Shown here: in pieces, positions 27,149-35,595 of the stretch
How the letters are laid out: every line of letters begins with the position of its first letter
How positions within the stretch are numbered: the first letter of the stretch is position 1
DNA from: Bythopirellula sp041737835
GTDB taxonomy: Bacteria; Planctomycetota; Planctomycetia; Pirellulales; Lacipirellulaceae
Length of the DNA stretch: 64,000 nt
NCBI GenBank assembly: GCA_041737835.1
Contig: JBGSQY010000021.1
Reading direction: 5' to 3' (one strand)
Made by a program: the position numbers and the translations under genes
The notes under the pieces: generated by a model
Seen by the model: the letters and a program-made list of their open reading frames with translations, nothing else
What the model was told of the DNA's origin: nothing
The model's database searches: none

Positions 27149-27215
27149 AACCACAGAGGACACGGAGAACACGGAGGAAAGGCAACCACGAATCGGTCGA
27201 ATAGCACGAATAAGA
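27149..27215. repeat. AACCACAGAGG-type and GGCAACCACGAAT-type short repeats
   Basis: 27149-27180 is rich in ACGGAG units (cacagaggacacggagaa) and resembles one arm of the hairpin at 40601-40667. 27181-27215 is the second copy of the element at 5738-5773. Confidence 0.5.
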
Positions 27216-27297
27216 ATGAGAGAAAAGGATATCGGAGGTCAGGAGAATTGCATCGGAGAATATTGAGCCCCAATGCGCTATAGTCTGCGCCCAATTG

Positions 27298-27867
27298 TTA
27301 ATTGATAAAAACTGGATTGTTGCCTTGAGGGCATCTCTTTTCGTAAGGCAGTCCTATTCGCGTATAAACATTTTGCCAATATAAGGGGTCTGCTGCACCA
27401 ACCTGTCGGCAAAACTTCGCAAAAGATGGCAACGTTTCGAGTGACGCAAACTCGGGCTTCACCTTTCCATCGGCATCTAGATAGGACGGCATCATTTCAA
27501 ATTGTAGCGTTGAAAATTCACGCGAGCCTTTAAGGACAGACTTCAACTTGTTGCGTTCCTCATCCGCAACAAAAAGCGTGGCGACTAGTTGGGGTGTCGT
27601 TGCAAATTCCGCGGCTATTTCGTCCAATTCTGCCTCTCTCTCACTCAACGAAAGCAGAAGAAACTGATTAGCAATCCATAACTTCAGTGCCGTGTCAATC
27701 TGTAGTACATCAAATCCCTGTAGTGACGACAGTGGATGATAAGGAAGCCCGTCATTTTCCTGTAAAGCTGCCGCGACAATATCAATTATCGGATCCGCGG
27801 TCTCTGGTGTCATTGGAGCTGGCTTTGGCAGCAATCTATCTAACCCAAAGAACTGGAGCCAATTCAT
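27298..27867 (-). CDS. Unknown protein paired with HsdR-N-like nuclease
   Basis: 189 residues from the ATG at 27867, which is preceded by AAAGGA and lies 1 nt after the stop of the upstream gene, so the pair is translationally coupled. Largely helical and soluble; contains NQFLLLSLSEREAELDEIAAE and a closing IGLPYEKRCPQG. No signal peptide, membrane helix or known catalytic motif. Not recognised. The tight coupling to a nuclease-fold gene suggests a partner or regulator, which is inference. The pair looks more A+T-rich than its neighbours, hinting at acquisition. Confidence 0.6.
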   Translation of the reverse strand: MNWLQFFGLDRLLPKPAPMTPETADPIIDIVAAALQENDGLPYHPLSSLQGFDVLQIDTALKLWIANQFLLLSLSEREAELDEIAAEFATTPQLVATLFVADEERNKLKSVLKGSREFSTLQFEMMPSYLDADGKVKPEFASLETLPSFAKFCRQVGAADPLYWQNVYTRIGLPYEKRCPQGNNPVFIN

Positions 27868-27868
27868 A

Positions 27869-28675
27869 TCAATTCCTTTCTTCGACCTCGACAACGGCAA
27901 CGACCTCATCACCATTGGCTTTTTCGACCTTTGCTTTCAACTGCTTGCCTGCGGCACGAGCGATTTTTCGTTTCGCTTCGGTGGCCTTGTCACCTTCTAA
28001 TATCTCACGCTTGATAACTTCGGCTGCAAGTGCCGTCTTAATCTCTTCGATCTCGACACGGACGTCCGGAGACATGAGTTTGAGTTGACGACGAAGCACC
28101 TGCAATACGGGATCGGTCAGTATCATGGCACCAAGAAAGAAGCGGCTGAGCGTTTGCTTCTGGGTGTGATATTCACCAAGGACCGATTTTATCCAGCCTT
28201 CCTTGCAGAATAGAAATAGCGATTCAACGTCCTTGGTACTCTTGGGCGAGAGATTGCATATCTCCAACTCGATCACAAGTTCTTGGCCGATCGGTTTTCC
28301 AAAGATAACTTTGTAGACTCGCCAACTAACACCGTTTGTTAACACGACCCAATCGACGCCTTGATTGGCAGCGTAATCAACTGCCTGCTTGACATGCTGT
28401 TCTTTCAAGTCGAGTCCGATTGCTTTGACTTCGATCAGCATTTCCAGCTTGCCCTCTAACTTGATCGCCAGATCGCAATAGGTACCACGGATTGCATACT
28501 CCGAAGTAATCTCGAGAAACTTGTCATAGCCAAAGATTTCGGCCAGCATGTCGTTGATGATGGTTACGGTATCAGACTCACCCACGTCTCGCGTCTTCGC
28601 AGAAGCAAGAATCGGCTGAAAGCGTTTGATGCCGGCAACGATACGTTGGTTGACTTTGGCTGGTATCTTTACCAT
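27869..28675 (-). CDS. HsdR N-terminal-like nuclease-domain protein
   Basis: 268 residues from the ATG at 28675 (AGGGG 5 nt upstream); the longer frame to 28852 is not supported. Residues about 25-125 match the type I restriction R-subunit N-terminal nuclease fold: SDTVTIINDMLAEIFGYDKF, then ITSEYAIRGTYCDLAI (catalytic Asp) and LEMLIEVKAIG (E-x-K), followed by QAVDYAANQGVDWVVLTNG and a W-R-V-Y strand. There is no helicase, so this is a stand-alone nuclease-like protein. The C-terminal ~70 residues are charged and helical. Cleavage activity is inferred from retained D/E-x-K residues. Confidence 0.75.
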   Translation of the reverse strand: MVKIPAKVNQRIVAGIKRFQPILASAKTRDVGESDTVTIINDMLAEIFGYDKFLEITSEYAIRGTYCDLAIKLEGKLEMLIEVKAIGLDLKEQHVKQAVDYAANQGVDWVVLTNGVSWRVYKVIFGKPIGQELVIELEICNLSPKSTKDVESLFLFCKEGWIKSVLGEYHTQKQTLSRFFLGAMILTDPVLQVLRRQLKLMSPDVRVEIEEIKTALAAEVIKREILEGDKATEAKRKIARAAGKQLKAKVEKANGDEVVAVVEVEERN

Positions 28676-29020
28676 TACTACCCCTGGCGACGAAGTTAAA
28701 GAGAAAAGACCATTTGCAAATAATCTAAACTTCACACTTGCCAAAGTAAATAAGTCACTCATCAATAAAATCTCGGCCACCCCCGAATGTGACGAGAATG
28801 GCAGAGGACCGGTAGTCCGTGTATGTCGGGATAGCAGACAGTTGGCTGACAAAAGAAAAATGCGATGCGGGGTGACTGCACGATCAACAACTGACGGTCA
28901 CAATCCACGGTTGTCGATGTTCAACCGCGAACCAGGAAACTTCAAAACTGACCGCATCGCTCTTTGAGTCGGGTGAGTCGGTGACGAACGTGAAAACGTC
29001 ACCAACTCTGCCTAAGAAGT
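28676..29020. other. Intergenic region upstream of the nuclease pair
   Basis: 345 bp without a convincing gene or strong hairpin. It should include the promoter of the 27869 gene. Confidence 0.4.
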
Positions 29021-29167
29021 ATGGCCCCGACTAACGAAGGGGATTCGCAATATGCCACGGCGCTCACCGTCGATGGCGTCTTCGTCCCGAAGTTGCGAAC
29101 GATTCGCTACTGCTGGCTTGGCCTGCAAAAGCAGTTGGCAAATTCGTATGAAAGAAGTCCGAAATAG
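29021..29167 (+). CDS. Possible 48-residue small protein
   Basis: ATG at 29021 to TAG at 29165-29167, beginning MAPTNEGDSQYATALTVDG and ending ANSYERSPK. AAGAAG lies just upstream, a weak ribosome site. It is followed after 13 nt by a good intrinsic terminator, which is the main support. No family recognised; it may be chance. Confidence 0.3.
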   Translation: MAPTNEGDSQYATALTVDGVFVPKLRTIRYCWLGLQKQLANSYERSPK

Positions 29168-29180
29168 AAAAGGAATAAGA

Positions 29181-29210
29181 AAAGGGGGCAAAACTCCCGC
29201 CCCCTTTTTT
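29181..29210. terminator. Intrinsic terminator, usable on both strands
   Basis: AAAGGGGGC (29181-29189) and GCCCCCTTT (29199-29207) form a perfect 9-bp stem around a 9-nt loop, and T continues to 29210. On the minus strand the same stem is followed by a short T run. Confidence 0.75.
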
Positions 29211-29345
29211 CCACCTCGGCTTGTTCCGGCCTGCATAACGCTTGACCTGCTCCGTGTTGCTTCGCGGCGCGTCGCGGCTAACGAGAAGTTCTTGAAGCTC
29301 GTGTCTCGAAACTCGAAACTGACAAATCATGAACGAAAACCATCC

Positions 29346-29388
29346 GCCCCGGGTGTATCGTCGGCGGGACCGACAAATCACCCGGGGC
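29346..29388. repeat. Nested hairpin GCCCCGGGTG
   Basis: GCCCCGGGTG (29346-29355) and CACCCGGGGC (29379-29388) are perfect 10-bp arms; GTCGG (29360-29364) and CCGAC (29370-29374) form an inner stem. AAAGTTTTT follows, so it could terminate on the plus strand. The rest of 29210-29562 holds no recognisable gene. Confidence 0.55.
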
Positions 29389-29562
29389 TAAAGTTTTTCG
29401 TGTGTTTGGTGTGTTTCGTGGTTTCTTTTCGCGCTGCTAGCAGAGCACGCAAACAGCCCTTGACCGCGTTCCCCTTTGGCCTGTACGGTTCCGCGTCACT
29501 TGTTCTCCGATTGCGCGCTGGTTGCGTGGTTGGAATGCCGTTTCACCTACACACGCTGCAGC

Positions 29563-30957
29563 ATGCTCAGTAAGCCAGGCAAGCAGATCGCGATTCTGTG
29601 GACCATCGCCACACTCCTCTTAGGAGGCTGCGCGAGCATGGACCTTAATCCCACGAGTTGGCAGTTGCCGACCACCGGCGGGGGCGATCCCAAAGAGGTG
29701 GGCACCAAGGCGTGGTGGAAGAAGCACAAGAAAAAAGCTGAGTTCGTGCCGGGCGAAGGTTTTCGCGTGGCTGGCCAAGAAGGCTATTTCGATCAGGAAG
29801 GCCGGCCCATTCAGGCGAAAGTCGCCAAAGTCGTGAAGCCCAAAGGGGCCGGGGGCTTGCTCAACGACGTCGCTATGATCGAAACCATGGACGAAGTGAA
29901 AACAACCTTCGGCATGGGCCCCGACGCCACCGCCGCACGCGCGGCCTTTGCCAAGGGCGAAGAATTATTCCGGCAAGAAAAGTATGCCGACGCCGCGGAA
30001 GCTTTCGACGAAGCCGTTGACCGCGATCCGGATTCCGACATCGAACAAGATGCGATGTTCTATCTGGCGGAGAGTTATTTCTACGCCAACGAATATTCCA
30101 AGGCTGTTTCCCAATATGGTGACCTCTTGGAAAAGTATCCCAACTCGCAGCATCTCGACAAAGTCGTGCGTAGGCAGTTCGATATCGCGCGCTATTGGGA
30201 AAAGCATCATGAGTACGATCCTCATTGGGTCATGACGCCGAACGCATTCGACGACACGCGGCCCTGGTTCGACACCTTGGGCTATGCGATTAAAACTTAC
30301 GAAAACATTCGTTTGAAAGATCCCACGGGGCCGCTGGCCGACGATGCGATCATGGCGACGGCGAATTCGTATTTCTTGAGGGGTCGCTACAGCGACGCGG
30401 ATTATCACTACAACTTGCTGCGAACCGAATATCCACAGAGCGAGCATCAATTCGAGGCTCATCTGCTGGGGCTGCAAAGCAAGATTCGCAAGTACCAAGG
30501 TCCGAACTATGACGGCACGCCGCTCGAAGAGGCGAAGAAACTTGTCAAGCAAATCAAGCTGCAATTTAACGTCGACCTATCGGCCGAAGAACGCGAACGT
30601 TTGAATACGCAGCTGGCTCAGTTGAACGAAGCCTTGGCTGAACGTGACTTCGTGGTGGCCAAGTATTACGACGAAACCGAGCATTTTGGCAGCGCGAAAT
30701 ACTATTACGCCAAGATTGCCCGTGAGTATCCGACTTCGTCGCTGGGGACACAGGCTCGCGAGCGATATGATCAGATTCTCAGTTTGCCCGATCATCCGAC
30801 GACTCAAGTTGGTTGGTTTTTGAAGATGTGGCCTGAGAATGCCGAGCGCAAAATGCTCCAGCAGGTGCCGCTCTTGGAGCAACAGCCTGACGTTCAAATG
30901 GCTACGCGACCGCAAACCGAAGGTGTGCAAGCCGATGGCAACACCGTCTATCGCTAA
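29563..30957 (+). CDS. BamD/YfiO-like outer-membrane TPR lipoprotein
   Basis: 464 residues from the ATG at 29563; the frame is open to 29476 but the lipoprotein signal begins here. Lipobox LLLGGCAS gives a lipidated Cys near residue 22. Then a basic linker, and TPR units from about residue 125: EELFRQEKYADAAEAFDEAVDRDP-type helices, DAMFYLAESYFYANEYSKAVSQY, ADDAIMATANSYFLRGRYSDADYHY and a further SAKYYYAKIAREYPTSSLG near the end. BamD in proteobacteria helps insert outer-membrane barrels; this protein is longer (E. coli form ~245), so equivalence is inferred. It overlaps the next gene by 23 nt. Confidence 0.85.
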   Translation: MLSKPGKQIAILWTIATLLLGGCASMDLNPTSWQLPTTGGGDPKEVGTKAWWKKHKKKAEFVPGEGFRVAGQEGYFDQEGRPIQAKVAKVVKPKGAGGLLNDVAMIETMDEVKTTFGMGPDATAARAAFAKGEELFRQEKYADAAEAFDEAVDRDPDSDIEQDAMFYLAESYFYANEYSKAVSQYGDLLEKYPNSQHLDKVVRRQFDIARYWEKHHEYDPHWVMTPNAFDDTRPWFDTLGYAIKTYENIRLKDPTGPLADDAIMATANSYFLRGRYSDADYHYNLLRTEYPQSEHQFEAHLLGLQSKIRKYQGPNYDGTPLEEAKKLVKQIKLQFNVDLSAEERERLNTQLAQLNEALAERDFVVAKYYDETEHFGSAKYYYAKIAREYPTSSLGTQARERYDQILSLPDHPTTQVGWFLKMWPENAERKMLQQVPLLEQQPDVQMATRPQTEGVQADGNTVYR

Positions 30958-31471
30958 GCGTGCGGGTCTGAGTTTGCTCGCCGTGGTTCTCTGCTTGGGC
31001 TGCGCTTCGTACCGGATGGGGAGCGAATCGCTGTATGCCCCCGACGTGCAAACCGTCTACGTGCCGATGATCGAGTCCGATAGTTTCCGCCGGGATTTGG
31101 GCGAACGGCTGACAGAAGCGGTCGTCAAGGAAATCGAACTCAAAACGCCGTTCAAAGTCGTGGGCACCCCCGATGCGGATAGCATTCTCTCGGCCAGGCT
31201 CATCGCCGACACCAAGCGTGTGACCGTCGAAAACAAGAACGACGATCCCCGCGTGAACGAGATGGGGATGTTCGCCGAAATTTCGTGGCTCAATCGCCGC
31301 CGCGAGCCGTTGCGTTTGCCGTCCACGGTGATATTGCCGCCGGAATTGCTGCCGGTGAGCCAGACGGCCCAGTTGATTCCTGAAGGTGGCCAGTCGGTCG
31401 CGGTATCTCAGCAGCAAGCGATCGAGCGGCTGGCGCAGCAGATTGTTTCGACGATGGAAGAGCCTTGGTAG
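30935..31471 (+). CDS. lptE: LPS-assembly lipoprotein LptE
   Basis: 178 residues from the ATG at 30935, within the last 23 nt of the preceding gene. Lipobox CLGCAS follows a short hydrophobic signal. The LptE-fold pattern is visible: VQTVYVPMIESDSFRRDLGERLTEAVVKEIE (split strand and helix), DADSILSARLIADTKRV, and a C-terminal helix QQQAIERLAQQIVSTME. Partner of LptD, moving LPS to the outer leaflet. Co-transcription with the BamD-like gene fits outer-membrane assembly. Confidence 0.8.
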   Translation: MATPSIAKRAGLSLLAVVLCLGCASYRMGSESLYAPDVQTVYVPMIESDSFRRDLGERLTEAVVKEIELKTPFKVVGTPDADSILSARLIADTKRVTVENKNDDPRVNEMGMFAEISWLNRRREPLRLPSTVILPPELLPVSQTAQLIPEGGQSVAVSQQQAIERLAQQIVSTMEEPW

Positions 31472-31529
31472 TGTTGGCTAAAAAGTCGTATGCGGTGCAA
31501 GCATTGGCGCTTCATGTTAAGCTCAAGGG

Positions 31530-32462
31530 ATGAAATTCGAGTCTTCTCTTGCTAAGCGATATCCCCAGCGTGCGGCCCATTGGCAATTACGCTCCCGCAC
31601 ACTTGAGTTTGGGCGGTTGCCTTTGCTGATGGGGATTGTGAACGTCACGCCCGACAGCTTTTCGGATGGGGGGAAATTTTTTGACCCGCAAGTTGCCGTT
31701 GACCATGCGCTTGCCCTGGTGGCCGATGGGGCGGACATTCTCGACATCGGCGGGGAAAGCACTCGACCTTATGCCGATCCAGTGAGCATCGACGAAGAAC
31801 TCCGCCGCGTTGTGCCGGTGATTGAATCTCTCGCCGCAGCGGTCAGCGTGCCGATTTCGATTGACACCAGTAAGGCCGTTGTTGCCGAAGCAGCAATCGC
31901 GGCGGGTGCTGAAATGATCAACGACGTCACCGGACTAGAAGGCGATCCGGCGATGCTGCCTTTGGCGGCGAAATCGCAAGTCGGCGTCTGCGCAATGCAC
32001 ATGCAAGGGACGCCAAAGACGATGCAGGATGATCCGCGCTACAACGATGTCGTTCGTGACATCCATAGTTATCTGGCGGCACGGCGCGATGCCTTGCTCG
32101 CCGCCGGAATTACGCCTGAACGCATTTGCCTCGATCCGGGAATTGGCTTTGGCAAAACGCATCAGCACAATCTGACGCTGATGGCCAACTGCTGGCAGTT
32201 TCATGAATTGGGCTGCCCGTTGTTGGTGGGGCATTCGCGGAAAGGTTTCTTGGCCAAGGTGATCGGTGATGCGGAGCAGGATCGCACGGCCGCCACCGTA
32301 GGGAGTGCCTTGTCGCTTGCCCGACAGGGTGTCCAAGTGATTCGCGTTCACGACGTGCGGCCCGTCCGCGAGGCATTGCTGGCATTCGCCGCGACCGGCG
32401 GAATCGACGGAGTGGCGCTCGAGCTAGCAAACCCATCGACGTTGACCCATCCTGGGCCATGA
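31530..32462 (+). CDS. folP: Dihydropteroate synthase
   Basis: 310 residues. Condenses p-aminobenzoate with hydroxymethyl-dihydropterin diphosphate in folate synthesis, the sulfonamide target. Signatures: MGIVNVTPDSFSDGGKF, DILDIGGESTRPYAD, VPISIDTSKAVVAEAA, INDVTGLEGDP, CLDPGIGFGKTHQHN and LLVGHSRKGFLAKV. The N terminus is about 30 residues longer than in compact forms. ATG at 31530. It follows lptE by 58 bp. Confidence 0.97.
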   Translation: MKFESSLAKRYPQRAAHWQLRSRTLEFGRLPLLMGIVNVTPDSFSDGGKFFDPQVAVDHALALVADGADILDIGGESTRPYADPVSIDEELRRVVPVIESLAAAVSVPISIDTSKAVVAEAAIAAGAEMINDVTGLEGDPAMLPLAAKSQVGVCAMHMQGTPKTMQDDPRYNDVVRDIHSYLAARRDALLAAGITPERICLDPGIGFGKTHQHNLTLMANCWQFHELGCPLLVGHSRKGFLAKVIGDAEQDRTAATVGSALSLARQGVQVIRVHDVRPVREALLAFAATGGIDGVALELANPSTLTHPGP

Positions 32463-32520
32463 ACGATACTTACGGAGATAGTGTCTGCTCATTGGACACT
32501 GCTGAGCAAGGCAAAACGTC

Positions 32521-33810
32521 ATGGCTACCATCGAACAGTCTGAAGTCGCGACCGGTGATCTCGCCGAGTATTGCACTCAGGTTGCGCGACGAGCTAAGCA
32601 AGCCTCGGCCCAACTCGCGCAGCTCTCGGGCGAGACGAAGATCGCCTGGCTGAAGCGGTCGGCGGAACTGCTGCGTGAGAACAGCAATACGATTCAAGAA
32701 GCCAACGAACGCGATCTCGCGGCGGCCCCTGGTTATGGTTTTACCGCTGCGGAGATCGACCGCTTGCGGCTCACCCCCGAGCGGATCGAAGGAATAGCCT
32801 TGGCCCTGTGCGATGTCGCCATGCTGCCCGACCCCATTGGCGAAGTGATGCACTCCACGGTGCGGCCTAATGGGCTGGTGATCAACAAGGTTCGTGTGCC
32901 GTTGGGGGTGGTGTTCTTTATTTACGAATCACGCCCCAACGTGACCGCCGACGCCGCAGCGATTTGTGTTAAAGGTGGCAACGCGGTCATTTTGCGTGGC
33001 GGCAAAGAAGCCATTCACTCCAGTCAAGCGATTGTTGATTTGATGAAGATAGCGGCTCGTGAAACGGGTGTGCCGCTCGATGCCGTGCAGTTGGTGGAAA
33101 CAACCGACCGCGCCGCGGTGGGCCATTTCTTGCAGCTTCCCGAATATATCGACGTGGCGATCCCGCGCGGTGGCGAGGGATTGATTCGCCGCGTTGTGGC
33201 GGAAGCCCAGATGCCTGTGATCAAGCATTTTCATGGTAATTGCCATGTGTACGTCGACGCAGCGGCGGATCTGGACATGGCTGTGGAGATTTTGATCAAC
33301 TCGAAGTGCCATCGGCTGGGGGTTTGCAATGCCGCTGAGTCGCTGCTGGTGCATACCGACCTTGCCGGCGAATTTTTGCCCTTGGCCGCGACGGCGTTGG
33401 CTAAGCACAAAGTTGAACTTCGCGGTGACGAACGGACTTGCGAACTTGTCGATTTCGCCGTCCCGGCGAGCGAAGAAGATTATGCGGCGGAGTTTCTGGC
33501 CGCGATTATCTCGGCTTGCGTCGTCGAATCAGTCGATGCGGCCATCGCGCACATTAATCGCTACGGTTCAGGGCACACGGACACCATCGTGACGAACGAT
33601 TTGCTTGCCGCGCAGAAATTCACGGCGGCCGTCGACAGCGCCGCGGTGATGGTCAATGCGAGTACCCGCTTTAATGACGGCGGGGAGTTTGGTCTGGGTG
33701 CCGAAATCGGGATCAGCACCGACAAATTTCATGCTCGCGGGCCTTGTGGCATCGAAGAGCTGACCAGTTACAAATACGTGGTTTTCGGACAGGGACAGGT
33801 CAGAAAATAG
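32521..33810 (+). CDS. proA: Glutamate-5-semialdehyde dehydrogenase (gamma-glutamyl phosphate reductase)
   Basis: 429 residues. Second step of proline synthesis, reducing gamma-glutamyl phosphate with NADPH. Key features: IYESRPNVTADAAAICVKGG, ILRGGKEAIHSS, PRGGEGLIRRV, and CHRLGVCNAAESLLVH, where the Cys is the catalytic thiol. FGLGAEIGIST and RGPCGIEELTSYKY close the protein as usual. proB is not nearby. ATG at 32521, 58 bp after folP, likely one transcript. Confidence 0.97.
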   Translation: MATIEQSEVATGDLAEYCTQVARRAKQASAQLAQLSGETKIAWLKRSAELLRENSNTIQEANERDLAAAPGYGFTAAEIDRLRLTPERIEGIALALCDVAMLPDPIGEVMHSTVRPNGLVINKVRVPLGVVFFIYESRPNVTADAAAICVKGGNAVILRGGKEAIHSSQAIVDLMKIAARETGVPLDAVQLVETTDRAAVGHFLQLPEYIDVAIPRGGEGLIRRVVAEAQMPVIKHFHGNCHVYVDAAADLDMAVEILINSKCHRLGVCNAAESLLVHTDLAGEFLPLAATALAKHKVELRGDERTCELVDFAVPASEEDYAAEFLAAIISACVVESVDAAIAHINRYGSGHTDTIVTNDLLAAQKFTAAVDSAAVMVNASTRFNDGGEFGLGAEIGISTDKFHARGPCGIEELTSYKYVVFGQGQVRK

Positions 33811-33841
33811 TCACAACACATTGAGCGCAATGGAGTGCGGC

Positions 33842-34891
33842 ATGGGTGGCGATGTATTAAGTCAAGCAGAAGTCGAGAACCTGCTAAGTGCCTTGGAGGC
33901 CGAGCCGGAAGAGTTGCAGTCGTTGTCTGCTTCGCCGGTGACGCTCAGGCCGAAGGAAAAGGTTTCGGTCTACGACTTCAAACGCCCCGAGCGCGTCGGC
34001 AAAGAGCAAATGCGCGCTTTGCAAACGATGCACGAAGGCTTTGGTCGCAACTTTGGTGCGGCCCTTTCGGCCTTACTCCGCAATATCGTAGAAGTGAAGC
34101 TCACCAGCGTCGATCAACTCACCTACAGCGAATTCGTTTTTAGTCTTGAGAATCCGACGTGTTTCAATCTGATCAACGCGCCGCCGCTGGAAGGGCAGTT
34201 GATCCTCGATATTAATCCGTCGATTTTATTTCCGATCATCGACCGCTTGCTGGGTGGCAGCACGATGTCGACTGCTTCGGTGCGGCGGCCGCTGACCGAG
34301 ATCGAGCTGCGGCTGGTCTCGCGGATCACAAGCTTGTTCCTCGCGGAAATGCAGCATACGTGGGAGAATGTTCTGAAGTTTGAGCTCGCGGTCGACCGAG
34401 TGGAGAGCAACCCGCAGCTTGTGCAGATCATTCCCGCTAATGAAGTGGTGGTGCTGATCAGCTTTGAACTGACAGTCGGCGAAACGCGTGGCATGGTGAA
34501 CCTGTGCATTCCGTTTAATTCGATTGAGCGCATCAGCAACAAACTGACTTCCAATAGCTGGGTGAGCTACAGCAAGCGTCCGCCGACGCAAGAATCGATC
34601 CAATTGATCAGCGACCGCATCGCCGATGCGCCCGTAGAGGTGGTGGTCGAGCTTGCCGAAACGACAATCTCGACCGCGGACCTGATCAACCTCCGAGTGG
34701 GGGATATCATCGCGACGGAAAAGGATATTTCCGAACCGTTGGTGGTATCGGTCGAGGGAAAACCCAAGTATTTCGCCAAGCCTGGGCAACACAAAGGGCG
34801 CAAAGCCATTGAAGTGCTGGGGCTTTGCGAAGAACACCATCTGCAATACGCCGCGAAAAACGCAGCGGCTCAGGCCAAAACCGCAGGCTGA
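33842..34891 (+). CDS. fliM: Flagellar motor switch protein FliM
   Basis: 349 residues from the ATG at 33842, chosen because GGAG lies 6 nt before it and the protein then starts with the family DVLSQAEVENLL CheY-binding segment. Middle domain about 40-240 has YDFKRPERV, LLRNIVEVKL, GGSTMSTASVRRPLTEIE, and the C-terminal SpoA domain about 265-330 has LRVGDIIATEKDISEPLVVSVEGKPKY pattern (two blocks). Part of the flagellar C-ring, controlling rotation. No other flagellar gene is in the window; it is next to proA and may be transcribed with it. A terminator lies 124 nt after the stop. Confidence 0.93.
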   Translation: MGGDVLSQAEVENLLSALEAEPEELQSLSASPVTLRPKEKVSVYDFKRPERVGKEQMRALQTMHEGFGRNFGAALSALLRNIVEVKLTSVDQLTYSEFVFSLENPTCFNLINAPPLEGQLILDINPSILFPIIDRLLGGSTMSTASVRRPLTEIELRLVSRITSLFLAEMQHTWENVLKFELAVDRVESNPQLVQIIPANEVVVLISFELTVGETRGMVNLCIPFNSIERISNKLTSNSWVSYSKRPPTQESIQLISDRIADAPVEVVVELAETTISTADLINLRVGDIIATEKDISEPLVVSVEGKPKYFAKPGQHKGRKAIEVLGLCEEHHLQYAAKNAAAQAKTAG

Positions 34892-35237
34892 GCGTGGCCG
34901 AGTTCGTAAGAATCTGGTGACGAATCAATTGACACCGGGCCTGCTTCGCGGAAAGAATACAAGTTGTAGGCAACATCTTTTCATTATCTTATCTTTGATG
35001 TGACTGCCGTGCTTGTCGCGAATGTTGCCTGTTCGCGATTTTTTTGAGAACGCAGAACGAGAAGAGTGCCAGACTCTCGCACGCGTGCAGGGAACACTGC
35101 ACAGCGCGATGGCCTGTGGTTTGTCTCAGTTGAGTTGTTGATTTAGACCGTGCGCCGCAATCAAGCGACGCAATGGTTGCCAATAGCGACACTCGCGTCG
35201 GGAAATATTTCCGGCGAACCTGTGAGGAGACATGCAC
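34892..35237. other. Gap between fliM and the zinc-ribbon gene
   Basis: Apart from the terminator at 35016-35045 nothing is recognised. It should contain the promoter of the zinc-ribbon gene. Confidence 0.4.
35016..35045 (+). terminator. Intrinsic terminator after fliM
   Basis: TCGCGAA (35016-35022) pairs with TTCGCGA (35032-35038) around a 9-nt loop, followed by seven T. Confidence 0.8.
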
Positions 35238-35591
35238 ATGGGGATCTCGGTTGTTTGCCCCAACGGGCACGAATTCAAGGTCAAAGATAAATACGCCGGC
35301 AAAAAAGGTGTTTGTCCTTTTTGCCCCGGGCAAGTCGTCGTTCGCGTGCCGGATGCAACTTCGTCGGATCAACTCAAAACGGCCGCCTTGCGCGCGGTGC
35401 GCCTCGAACATGGCGGCTCACCGAGTGGGTCTTCTGTTTTCGATGATCCGGAAGAACCCTCCGCCGAAACCAGCGGCAGCATGCTGGGCTCGTCAGTAAT
35501 CCGTCACCACATTAAATGCAAATGCGGTGAAAAAGTGCCGATGTGGTTCGCAAAGTGTCCTAAGTGTCACGCCTTTATGCAGCAGTGGTGA
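35238..35591 (+). CDS. Small double zinc-ribbon protein
   Basis: 117 residues from the ATG at 35238; AGGAGA is 7 nt upstream, too close to the ATG at 35232. An N-terminal ribbon has CPNGHEFKV and KKGVCPFCPG; a C-terminal ribbon has HIKCKCGEKVPMWFAKCPKC. The middle is Ser/Glu-rich and probably unfolded. No enzymatic domain; probably structural or nucleic-acid/protein binding. It ends 4 bp from the convergent cstA stop. Confidence 0.7.
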   Translation: MGISVVCPNGHEFKVKDKYAGKKGVCPFCPGQVVVRVPDATSSDQLKTAALRAVRLEHGGSPSGSSVFDDPEEPSAETSGSMLGSSVIRHHIKCKCGEKVPMWFAKCPKCHAFMQQW

Positions 35592-35595
35592 CGAT

